DNA of 8,422 nucleotides from NCBI GenBank assembly GCA_035534435.1, contig DATLRX010000077.1, positions 1-8,422 of the forward strand. Reading direction: 5' to 3'. Made by a program: the position numbers and the translations under genes. The notes under the pieces were generated by a model, which saw only the letters and a list, made by a program, of their open reading frames with translations, was not told the origin of the DNA and did no database searches. Shown here piece by piece: positions 1 to 6,044 of the stretch (its first letter is position 1; every line of letters begins with the position of its first letter). This DNA is from Palsa-851 sp035534435 (GTDB lineage Bacteria > Chloroflexota > Dormibacteria > Aeolococcales > Aeolococcaceae).

Positions 1-102
1 CGCTCCCGGTGGCACGATGGCCGCTGGCTCCCCGCTCACAGTTGCGCGACAGCGCCGGATTCCCACCGGCTTCCCGTCACCCGGAGCGTTATTCAGTTGT
101 CG
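1..102 (-). ncRNA. Cobalamin (B12) riboswitch aptamer, 3' end cut by the window edge
   Basis: Read on the minus strand, this stretch has the conserved core of the cobalamin riboswitch in the right order. A GGGAA is followed by a hairpin of type GCCGG-loop-CCGGC with the AATCC element (about 75 down to 51), then CGCAACTGTGAGCGG (about 46-32, the conserved CGCAACTGT loop), then GAGCCA (about 30-25), and a B12-box-like GCCACCGG (13-6). The family binds adenosyl- or methylcobalamin and lowers expression of the gene downstream, usually by sequestering its ribosome binding site or forming a terminator. The rest of the aptamer, the expression platform and the controlled gene lie left of position 1, so the target cannot be named. 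Typical targets are B12 transport or synthesis genes and B12-independent isozymes such as metE. The 5' end is set from the likely promoter at 109-139 and is approximate; the 5' hairpin seems short. The identification rests on visual motif recognition and is strong. Confidence 0.9.
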
Positions 103-108
103 GCGTCG

Positions 109-139
109 AGTATGCGCGCCGTCCGCCGGGATTCGTCAA
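109..139 (-). promoter_or_regulatory. Probable promoter of the riboswitch transcript
   Basis: On the minus strand a TTGACG (139-134; consensus -35 TTGACA) is followed after 19 bases by CATACT (114-109; close to TATAAT). The 19-base spacer is longer than the usual 17. Transcription from here would begin near 102, just ahead of the riboswitch core, which fits a leader RNA that starts with the aptamer. It lies back to back with the glycosyltransferase promoter. Confidence 0.5.
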
Positions 140-151
140 GGGGGCTGTGGG

Positions 152-164
152 TACACTGGACGCC
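152..164 (+). promoter_or_regulatory. -10 box of a probable leaderless promoter for the glycosyltransferase
   Basis: TACACT at 152-157 matches the TANNNT -10 form and ends seven bases before ATG 165, so transcription would start at or next to the A of the start codon. No convincing -35 element is seen. A purine-rich AAGGGGG (138-144) lies too far from ATG 165 (20 bases) and too near GTG 147 (2 bases) to be a good Shine-Dalgarno sequence, which favours the leaderless reading. Confidence 0.5.
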
Positions 165-1475
165 ATGCGCCAAGCCGGCTCACGCGCGGTCGCCGTCATC
201 TCTGTGCACGCGTCGCCGCTGTCGGATCTGGGCAGCGGCGAGAACGGTGGGATGAACCTCGCCATCCGCCGTCTCTGCGAGGGACTGTCGCTTCGCGGCA
301 TCCCCACCGACGTGTTCGTGCGCCGGGATGGACCGGGTCCTGATGAGGAGCTCATCGCTCCGCTCAGCAGGCTCGTCCGGTTGCCGGTGGGTCCTCCGGT
401 CTCCCTCCGCAAGGAGGAGGTGACCGAGCTCCTCGACGACTTCACCGCAGCGACCATCCGTCACGCCGCCTCCGAGCGTCGCTCGTACCGAGCCGTCCAC
501 GGCCACTACTGGCATGGCGGGCTGGTCGGTCGACAGCTTCGTGATGAGTGGGACGTCGCGTGGGTTCAGTCGTTCCACACGCTCGCGCTCACCAAGGCGC
601 GAGCGGGTCTTCCGCTCGACGCGATCCGTGGCCAGGCAGAGGGTGAGCTCGCGGCCCAGGCCGACCGGCTCGTCGCGGGAAGCGTCGCGGAGGCCAAGGA
701 CCTCATCCGCCTCTACCACGCGTCCCGCGATCGGATCTGCGTCGCGCAGCCTGGGGTCGACCTCCGGCTCTTCACACCGCACGACGGCCCCGGCCTGCGC
801 CGGCGCCTGGGACTGAACGCCACGGATCGCGTCGCGCTGTTCGCGGGCCGTCTCGAGCCTTTGAAGGGCGCGCAGATCCTTCTCGACGCCGCGGCCCGGC
901 TCCGTAGCCGCGACGCGTTCGACGACCTCGCGGTCGTCATCGCCGGCGACGACAGCGGCGACGGCGCGCCGGACGACCGCGGCAGCGAGCGCCGCCGTCT
1001 CGAGCGCCATGCGGCACGGATCGGGCTTGAAGATCACGTTCGCTTCGTCGGCGCCGTCCGGCACGAGCAGCTTGCCGACTACTACGCGATGGCGGACGTC
1101 TGCGTCGTGCCGTCGCTCACCGAGAGCTTCGGTTTGGTCGCGCTCGAGGCGCAGGCGCTCGGCACTCCGGTCATCGCGGCCGCTGTCGGCGGTCTTCGTG
1201 AGATCGTCGAGGACGGCGTGACGGGCCTCCTCGTCGAGGGCCACGATCCGTCCGACTACGCGCTCGCCATGGCCGACGTGCTCGGGGATCCGGTACGCAA
1301 GGCGGAGATGGGTGACGAGGCACGCCGCCGAGCCGGCCGTTTCACATGGCAGCGTGCGGTCGACCGCCTCGCTGCGATCTACGACAGGCTCAGCGCCGAG
1401 GGACAGCCCTCAGGGAGCCCGTGTGGCTACGACGACGAGGATGCAGTCGCCCTCATGAGCGTCGCGGCCGGCTGA
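165..1475 (+). CDS. GT4-family glycosyltransferase, MshA-like
   Basis: Cytosolic GT-B fold enzyme of 436 residues that transfers a sugar from a nucleotide-sugar donor with retention. The N-terminal acceptor domain has SVHASP (13-18), the glycine loop GGMN (28-31), HGHYWHGG (112-119) and SFHTLA (136-141). The C-terminal donor domain has PGVDL (196-200), GRLEPLKG (228-235, with the phosphate-binding Arg229 and Lys234), and ESFGLVALEAQ (320-330), which gives the E-x7-E pair Glu320/Glu328. These motifs resemble D-inositol-3-phosphate N-acetylglucosaminyltransferase (MshA, first step of mycothiol synthesis) and also sucrose-phosphate synthase-like GT4 enzymes. The family is sure; the acceptor is not, and no other mycothiol gene is in view. 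ATG 165 is chosen because the frame open back to GTG 9 runs antisense through the riboswitch, because MshA-type proteins begin shortly before the SVH motif, and because of the -10 box at 152. The last 25 residues are a poorly conserved tail. The gene ends one base from the convergent aminopeptidase gene. Confidence 0.88.
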   Translation: MRQAGSRAVAVISVHASPLSDLGSGENGGMNLAIRRLCEGLSLRGIPTDVFVRRDGPGPDEELIAPLSRLVRLPVGPPVSLRKEEVTELLDDFTAATIRHAASERRSYRAVHGHYWHGGLVGRQLRDEWDVAWVQSFHTLALTKARAGLPLDAIRGQAEGELAAQADRLVAGSVAEAKDLIRLYHASRDRICVAQPGVDLRLFTPHDGPGLRRRLGLNATDRVALFAGRLEPLKGAQILLDAAARLRSRDAFDDLAVVIAGDDSGDGAPDDRGSERRRLERHAARIGLEDHVRFVGAVRHEQLADYYAMADVCVVPSLTESFGLVALEAQALGTPVIAAAVGGLREIVEDGVTGLLVEGHDPSDYALAMADVLGDPVRKAEMGDEARRRAGRFTWQRAVDRLAAIYDRLSAEGQPSGSPCGYDDEDAVALMSVAAG

Positions 1476-1487
1476 CTCACTCGGCCG
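1465..1487. terminator. Weak candidate bidirectional hairpin at the convergent gene ends
   Basis: CGGCCG at 1465-1470 can pair with CGGCCG at 1482-1487 across a loop that contains both stop codons. The stem is only six pairs (seven with a G-U) and no T-tract follows on either strand, so intrinsic termination is doubtful. No better terminator is visible between the two convergent genes. Confidence 0.2.
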
Positions 1488-4149
1488 GTTGCGCGGCCCC
1501 GGCGGCTGCGTCGAGCTCGCGAGCCCGCTGCGCACGCAGCGTGCCGTCACGTCCTTCCCGGAGGATTCGCACCGCGGGACCGGGAAGCTCGCCGCCCTCG
1601 AGAGCGAGGTCGACCGCCATCACGACGGAGTCGTCGACGAGATGGCTCGGGTACAGGCACTCGGTGAACATCTCCGCCTCGTCGATGGTTCGCTCCGCCC
1701 ACACCGCGGGCAGTGCGTCGAGATAGCGCTTGACGTAGGGGCGCAGCAGCTCCGGTTCGGGGCCGTGCGACATCATCCCGCCGACGCCGACGGAGCCGAT
1801 GTAGAAACCGCGAAGGATCGCCGCCATGGACGCCACGGAGAGCTCACCGTCCGTCGCACCTTTCCAGGCCTTCGGCATGGGCTTCGTCGGGTCGGCGACG
1901 CGCTGCCAGGCCTCTTCCTTCGCGGCCGCCGTGGGGCGCGCCGCGAGGCAGGCCGTACCGCGCCGGCGTCCGATATCGGAGGGGTCGGCGGCCATCGTGG
2001 TGTGGATCAGCTCCACGTCCGCGTGACCTTCCTCGGCGAGCTGGCCCACGATCAACCAGCGCAGGTCGGTGTCGAGCGGCATGCCGGGGATGGCGTCGCC
2101 GCCGTTGAGCATCGCCGCAACCTTCTCCAGTGACGCCTCGGACGCCGCGGTCGCGATCAGGATCCTGGCCCAGATGAGCCGCAGGTCGGCAGCGAGGTCG
2201 GGGCTGTTGACCTGCTCGACGGCGACGAGGTGGAGGCGCTCCCGAGCGGCCCTCCTGTTCGCCGGATCGCCGTAGAGATCGATCGCGGCGCGCGCCTGGC
2301 TGGTCACGCGCTCGACGAGCAGCGCGTCCTTCTCCGTGGGCGCATGTCGCGCGACGAGTTCAACAAACTCACGAGCCGGCATCTCGGCGTCGCGCGTGAG
2401 GTCCCACAACGCCGCCCAGCAGAGCGCGCGCGACAGCGGGTCCGCAATACGCGACATGTCGGCTTTGAGCGTTGCCAGCGAATGATCGTCGAAGCGGAGC
2501 TTGGCGAAGGTGAGATCGCCGTCGTTGAGCAACACGAAGTCGCAGACGCGTTCACCGACCAGCTCGTTGATCGGTGTCAGCCCTCCGGTGAGATCCGTCT
2601 CGACCCGTCGACGCAGGCGGATGACGCCCTTGGCATCACGGTCGTACAGCCCGACACCGGCGCGATGCGCGCGCAGCGTGGGATGTGCCGGGATCGCCGA
2701 CTGTTCGATCGCGAAGGAGGTGTACCGGCCGTTCGCCTCCGTGAGCCTGACATGGAATGTGTTGAGCCCCGTCGTCTGGAGCCAGTCCTGACCCCACCTC
2801 GTGAGGTCTCGGCCCGACGCGCGCCGCAGGCAGTCGAGGAATTCCTGCAGGTCGGCGTTGCCCCACCGGTATCGCTTGAAGTAGTCCTGAACACCGCGTT
2901 TGAACGCGTCATCGCCGACCCACGCGACGAGCTGGCGCATCACGGACGCGCCCTTGTGATACGTGATGCCGTCGAAGTTCTGCCGCACCGAGACGGTGTC
3001 GGGCACGTGGTCCGCGATGCGGTGCGTCGTCACGAGCTGATCCTGGCGCGCCGCAATGGATTTCACGCTGTTCGCAAAATCCACCCATGCGTTGGTGAAC
3101 CGTGTCGATTTCTCGAGCGCAAGGTTCGCCATGTACGTCGCGAACGTCTCGTTGAGCCAGAGGTCCCCCCACCAGCGCATCGTCGTCACGTCGCCGAATC
3201 CGTGCACGTGTGCCATCTCGTGGAGGATGGTCTCGGCGCGACGCTGGAGCTGGGCCTCGCTGGCCTGCCCGCGATGGATGTACGCCTCGTTGAACGTCAC
3301 GCACCCCGGGTTCTCCATCGCACCCATGTTGAATTCGGGCACGAAGAGCTGGTTGTATTCGTCGAACGGGTACGTGAGGCCGAAGTACATCTCGAAGAAA
3401 TCGAGGCCGGCGGCCGTGATCTGGAAGATCTCGTCAGCCTGCAGGTCCATCCACGAGGCGAGGGACTCGCGGCACCAGAGCCCCATCGGGATGTCGCGGT
3501 GCTTGCGCTCCACGATGTGGTACTTGCCGGCGACCACCGCGATCAGGTAGGGCGGCAGCGGCGGCGTCGTCTTGAAGTGCCAGACCTTCGCATCGCCCCG
3601 GACCTCGGTGCGGGTGACCGACCCGTTGCCGCAGACCCGCCATTCCTTGGGCGCCGTGACGGTCATCGTCACCCCGGCCTTGAGGTCGGGCTGGTCGAAG
3701 CACGCCAGCACCTTGTGCGCATCGAACGGCTCGAAGTGGGTGTACACGTAGACCTCGCCGTCGACCGGGTCGCGCAGGCGATGGAGTCCCACGCCCGTGT
3801 GCTGGTACTCACACTGCGCGGTCACCGAGAGGCGGTTGGATCCGGCACGGAGACCCCGGAGCCAGAGCAGGGTGCCGTCGAACCCGTGCTGCGTCGCGGT
3901 GAGTCGCTTGCCGTTGAGCGTGCACTCGTCGATTGAGCGCGCTGCGATGTTGATGAAGGTCTCCGAGCCCTCGTGCGCGGCATCGAACACCACGGTGGTG
4001 GCGCTCAGGAACGTCTCGGCATCGGGGTTGTCGCTGAGCACGAGCGACACCTCATACGAGAGGTTGGAGAGCAGTGCGGCCCGGGCGCGGGCGTCCGTCT
4101 CGGTGAGATTGTCCTGGAGGGGCGCCTTGTCGAGAGTGGTCGCAGTCAC
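1477..4149 (-). CDS. pepN: Aminopeptidase N, M1 family zinc metallopeptidase
   Basis: Cytosolic enzyme that removes N-terminal amino acids from peptides; 890 residues, the usual size for actinobacterial-type PepN. It opens with LTETDARARAALL, close to the N-terminus typical of this group. The substrate-anchoring GAMEN motif is at 276-280 (Glu279), the zinc motif HEMAH at 310-314, the third zinc ligand is Glu334 in WLNETFA, and the transition-state tyrosine is probably Tyr397 in ITYHKG. The C-terminal half matches the helical ERAP1-like domain. Nineteen residues separate the second zinc histidine from Glu334, where the family norm is eighteen; the extra residue falls in HVHGFGD, where relatives have HMWFGD. 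No signal peptide is seen. GTG 4149 is chosen because a TACGCT box ends seven bases before it and the protein then starts as MTATTLDKAPLQDNLTE. ATG 4191, 14 codons upstream, is the alternative. The gene lies 73 bases after the SDR gene and may also be read from its promoter. Confidence 0.95.
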   Translation of the reverse strand: MTATTLDKAPLQDNLTETDARARAALLSNLSYEVSLVLSDNPDAETFLSATTVVFDAAHEGSETFINIAARSIDECTLNGKRLTATQHGFDGTLLWLRGLRAGSNRLSVTAQCEYQHTGVGLHRLRDPVDGEVYVYTHFEPFDAHKVLACFDQPDLKAGVTMTVTAPKEWRVCGNGSVTRTEVRGDAKVWHFKTTPPLPPYLIAVVAGKYHIVERKHRDIPMGLWCRESLASWMDLQADEIFQITAAGLDFFEMYFGLTYPFDEYNQLFVPEFNMGAMENPGCVTFNEAYIHRGQASEAQLQRRAETILHEMAHVHGFGDVTTMRWWGDLWLNETFATYMANLALEKSTRFTNAWVDFANSVKSIAARQDQLVTTHRIADHVPDTVSVRQNFDGITYHKGASVMRQLVAWVGDDAFKRGVQDYFKRYRWGNADLQEFLDCLRRASGRDLTRWGQDWLQTTGLNTFHVRLTEANGRYTSFAIEQSAIPAHPTLRAHRAGVGLYDRDAKGVIRLRRRVETDLTGGLTPINELVGERVCDFVLLNDGDLTFAKLRFDDHSLATLKADMSRIADPLSRALCWAALWDLTRDAEMPAREFVELVARHAPTEKDALLVERVTSQARAAIDLYGDPANRRAARERLHLVAVEQVNSPDLAADLRLIWARILIATAASEASLEKVAAMLNGGDAIPGMPLDTDLRWLIVGQLAEEGHADVELIHTTMAADPSDIGRRRGTACLAARPTAAAKEEAWQRVADPTKPMPKAWKGATDGELSVASMAAILRGFYIGSVGVGGMMSHGPEPELLRPYVKRYLDALPAVWAERTIDEAEMFTECLYPSHLVDDSVVMAVDLALEGGELPGPAVRILREGRDGTLRAQRARELDAAAGAAQPAE

Positions 4150-4226
4150 CAGCCGAAGCGTACTAGAACGTGACGCCGTGCCCACGCGCATTCGCAGCTT
4201 TTCGAAAGCGCCGCCGCAGGGTTCAT
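4146..4226 (-). other. Short bridging ORF between the SDR gene and pepN (doubtful gene)
   Basis: A 26-codon frame begins at ATG 4226, whose ATGA overlaps the SDR stop codon, and ends in a TGA (4148-4146) that overlaps the pepN GTG as GTGA. The peptide (MNPAAALSKSCECAWARRHV and six more residues) resembles nothing I recognise. It could be a translation relay from the SDR gene to pepN. It could equally be chance, since short open frames are common at this GC content and the pepN -10 box lies inside it. Confidence 0.15.
4150..4162 (-). promoter_or_regulatory. -10 box of a probable leaderless promoter for pepN
   Basis: On the minus strand TACGCT (4162-4157) fits TANNNT and is separated by exactly seven bases from GTG 4149, so the transcript would begin at the start codon. 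No good -35 element or Shine-Dalgarno sequence is seen. It would give pepN its own transcript apart from the SDR gene. Confidence 0.5.
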
Positions 4227-5017
4227 CGGCGCTGCCCCAGGACGGTCCCGGTGATGCGCCGCATCAGGAATCTGGGCGTGACCCTCGGGCCCTGAGCCAT
4301 GGTCGCGTTGAGGATCCCGGGGACGCACACCGTGGAGCCGCGGTCGAACGCCTTCAGGGCCACGCTCACGCAGCGGTCGGGATCCATGATCATCGGAGCG
4401 GCGAGGCGCATGTGGTCCTGGGTCCCGGCGATCGAGTCGAACTCCGTCCGGACCGGACCGGGACAGAGCGCCATCACTCGGACCCCTGAGCCACGGACCT
4501 CCTCGGCAATCGCCTCGGTGAACGACAGGACGAACGCTTTCGTCGCCGCATAGGTGGCCATGTAGGGAATCGGCTGGAACGAGGACGTGCTCGCGAGGTT
4601 GATGATCCCTCCGGTCCCCGCCGCGATCAGCCCGGGGAGGACAGCGGCTGTGAGCTGCTGGACGGTCAGCACGTTCACCTCCACCTCAGATCGCTCGCGG
4701 GCAGCATCGAGGTCCGCCAGAGCGCCGCGGGTGGCGAACCCGGCGTTGTTCACGAGAATCCAGGGTGACCGCTGGCGGAGGAGGGACGCGATCGCCTTCC
4801 TGCCGGTCTGCGTGGCCAGGTCGGCAGGCACGACGTCCACGGTCACCGGGTGCGATGCGAGGATCTCCGCTTTCACGGCTTCGAGGCGATCGACGCGGCG
4901 GGCGACGATGGTGACGTCGTGACCGCGGGCCGCCAGGCGCCGCGCGAATTCGGCGCCGAGACCGGATGACGCCCCGGTGACCAGGGCCGGGATCGAGGGT
5001 GGCAGGGCTCTGGCGAT
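4223..5017 (-). CDS. Short-chain dehydrogenase/reductase (classical SDR)
   Basis: Rossmann-fold NAD(P)-dependent oxidoreductase, probably cytosolic, substrate unknown. Numbered from the chosen start (264 residues), it has the cofactor glycine motif TGASSGLG (14-21), ARR after the second strand (39-41, basic residues that favour NADP(H)), NNAG (90-93), and the catalytic Ser143, Tyr156 and Lys160 in the YxxxK arrangement, followed by PGPV (186-189). All key residues are present, and the length is normal for a classical SDR. The C-terminus ends TVLGQRR. The start is unusual. The sequence AGGAGGTGA, a nine-base match to the 16S anti-Shine-Dalgarno sequence, begins at 5030, and the in-frame codon at the correct distance is ATC 5017, which would give (M)ARALPPSIPALVTGASSG, a normal SDR N-terminus. 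The in-frame GTG codons at 5050 and 5074 are alternatives with weaker signals. It precedes pepN on the same strand and is divergent from nuoA. Confidence 0.92.
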   Translation of the reverse strand: MARALPPSIPALVTGASSGLGAEFARRLAARGHDVTIVARRVDRLEAVKAEILASHPVTVDVVPADLATQTGRKAIASLLRQRSPWILVNNAGFATRGALADLDAARERSEVEVNVLTVQQLTAAVLPGLIAAGTGGIINLASTSSFQPIPYMATYAATKAFVLSFTEAIAEEVRGSGVRVMALCPGPVRTEFDSIAGTQDHMRLAAPMIMDPDRCVSVALKAFDRGSTVCVPGILNATMAQGPRVTPRFLMRRITGTVLGQRR

Positions 5018-5024
5018 GGGCTCA

Positions 5025-5060
5025 CCTCCTGAGGGGAACGGCGGCGACACATTCAGCGTA
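5025..5060 (-). promoter_or_regulatory. Probable -10 box and strong Shine-Dalgarno sequence of the SDR gene
   Basis: On the minus strand TACGCT (5060-5055) is a TANNNT -10 box. Transcription would start near 5048, which would leave GTG 5074 outside the transcript and GTG 5050 at or before its first base. The short leader then carries AGGAGG (5030-5025), the strongest ribosome binding site in the window, seven bases before ATC 5017. A TCGACA (5086-5081) resembles a -35 box, but its 20-base spacer is too long to be convincing. Confidence 0.45.
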
Positions 5061-5061
5061 T

Positions 5062-5088
5062 GCGAGGGGACCACCTCGCCTGTCGAGG
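5062..5088. promoter_or_regulatory. Candidate operator: three phased CGAGG half-sites
   Basis: GCGAGG (5062-5067) and CCTCGC (5074-5079) form a perfect inverted repeat with a six-base spacer. A third copy, CGAGG (5084-5088), pairs with the middle one as CCTCG-CCTGT-CGAGG. The three half-sites alternate in orientation and their centres are 11 and 10 bases apart, about one helical turn. They sit between the SDR and nuoA -10 boxes and cover the place where the nuoA -35 element should be. A regulator could bind here, but five-base matches are easy to find in GC-rich DNA. Confidence 0.3.
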
Positions 5089-5097
5089 ACCGTTTGT

Positions 5098-5111
5098 TAC
5101 GATCGGCCGCG
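5098..5111 (+). promoter_or_regulatory. -10 box of the probable nuo operon promoter
   Basis: TACGAT at 5098-5103, within TTGTTACGAT, fits TANNNT and ends eight bases before the nuoA ATG 5112. Transcription would start at or within a base or two of the start codon. The spacer CGGCCGCG has no Shine-Dalgarno sequence. No -35 match is seen at the expected place. Confidence 0.55.
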
Positions 5112-5468
5112 ATGCTGTCGGACTACGCGCCGATCCTCTTCTTCTTCGGTATCTGCGCGGCGTTTGCTGTCTTTGCACAGCTGCTCAACGCGGTGCTCGG
5201 TCCGAAGCGACCGTCGCCAACCAAAGACCTCCCGTACGAGTCGGGGATGGTGCCGCGCGAGAGTGCGAGGCGGCGGTTCTCGGTCAGCTTCTACGTGACC
5301 GCCATGCTCTTCATCATCTTCGACGTTGAATCGATCTTCCTCTTCCCCTGGGCCACGATCGTCCGCCAGTTGAAGGTCTTCGGCATCGTCGAGATGGGCG
5401 TGTTCATCGCCACCCTGCTCGTCGGACTCCTCTATGTATGGCGCAAGGGAGCGCTGCGGTGGGACTGA
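5112..5468 (+). CDS. nuoA: NADH-quinone oxidoreductase subunit A
   Basis: Small membrane subunit of respiratory complex I, 118 residues, the usual length. It sits at the junction of the membrane and peripheral arms near the quinone site and helps couple electron transfer to proton pumping. Three membrane helices are visible (about 7-29, 58-80 and 88-110). The conserved loop motif YESGM is at 42-46 and FDVE at 70-73, with the acidic residues typical of the second helix, followed by FLFPW. ATG 5112 is chosen because the protein then begins like other NuoA proteins (MLSDYAPILFFF) and because of the -10 box eight bases upstream; an in-frame extension back to 4977 would run into the SDR gene. It is the first gene of the operon and overlaps nuoB by ten bases. 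Confidence 0.96.
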   Translation: MLSDYAPILFFFGICAAFAVFAQLLNAVLGPKRPSPTKDLPYESGMVPRESARRRFSVSFYVTAMLFIIFDVESIFLFPWATIVRQLKVFGIVEMGVFIATLLVGLLYVWRKGALRWD

Positions 5469-6040
5469 GCAACGAGTTGAGTATTCCGAGCCCGGCATCC
5501 GGCCGGATGCTGCTCGCCGACGCGGATGCGGGCACCATCGTGCTGCCGCGCACCGGCGCAGCGGAGCGAACGGCCGTGCAGAGCGGCATCGTCACGACGA
5601 CGTTCGGCAAGCTCATCCAGTGGGGGAGATACAGCTCCCTGTGGCCGGCGCTGTTCGGCCTCGCGTGCTGCGCGATCGAGATGATGAGCTCCACGGCCTC
5701 GCGCTACGACATGTCCCGCTTCGGCGCCGAGGTCTTCCGCGCGTCGCCGCGCCAGGCGGATCTGATGATCGTCGCCGGGCGCGTCTCGCAGAAGATGGCG
5801 CCGGTACTTCGCCACATCTATGACCAGATGCCGGAGCCCAAGTGGGTGATCAGCATGGGCGCTTGCGCATCGAGCGGTGGGATGTTCAACAACTACGCGA
5901 TCGTTCAGGGCGTGGACAAGGTCGTGCCCGTCGACATCTACATCCCTGGTTGTCCGCCGCGGCCGGAGGGCTTGATCGACGCGGTCATGAAGTTGCAGAA
6001 GAAGATCGCCGGGGAACTCCCCGGCACGCTGCTCGGGTAA
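5459..6040 (+). CDS. nuoB: NADH-quinone oxidoreductase subunit B (cluster N2)
   Basis: Peripheral-arm subunit of complex I (20 kDa/PSST family), 193 residues, which holds the [4Fe-4S] cluster N2, the last electron carrier before quinone. All four cluster cysteines are present: the tandem Cys70-Cys71 in GLACCAIEMM, Cys136 in MGACASSGG and Cys165 in PGCPPRPEG. About 40 poorly conserved residues precede the first conserved segment TTTFGKLIQWGR. GTG 5459 is preferred because AGGGAG (5446-5451) lies seven bases before it. The in-frame ATG 5438 would add seven residues but has no ribosome binding site. With GTG 5459 the gene overlaps the end of nuoA by ten bases, which suggests translational coupling. 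The stop is four bases before nuoC. Confidence 0.96.
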   Translation: MGLSNELSIPSPASGRMLLADADAGTIVLPRTGAAERTAVQSGIVTTTFGKLIQWGRYSSLWPALFGLACCAIEMMSSTASRYDMSRFGAEVFRASPRQADLMIVAGRVSQKMAPVLRHIYDQMPEPKWVISMGACASSGGMFNNYAIVQGVDKVVPVDIYIPGCPPRPEGLIDAVMKLQKKIAGELPGTLLG

Positions 6041-6044
6041 CGCG

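Noticed and set aside
138..149. GTG 147 as the glycosyltransferase start, with AAGGGGG as its ribosome binding site
   Set aside because: Only two bases separate the purine run from GTG, too close for initiation, and the -10 box at 152-157 would lie inside the gene.
180..1244. Open frame of 354 codons on the minus strand across the glycosyltransferase
   Set aside because: Same shadow effect: it is opposite all the conserved GT4 motifs and has no domain of its own.
2230..3936. Long open frame (568 codons) on the plus strand across pepN
   Set aside because: It is antisense to a well-supported aminopeptidase, is rich in Arg, Val, Glu and His, and has no recognisable domain. Such frames arise from GC-rich codon use in the real gene.
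4226..5074. Genomic-island or defence content around the SDR gene
   Set aside because: There is no integrase, repeat, tRNA boundary or visible shift in composition; the SDR gene is an ordinary metabolic enzyme beside housekeeping genes.
5074..5088. CCTCG-CCTGT-CGAGG as a transcription terminator
   Set aside because: The stem is five pairs with no following T-tract, and it lies between divergent promoters where no transcript needs to end. It is better treated as a possible binding site.
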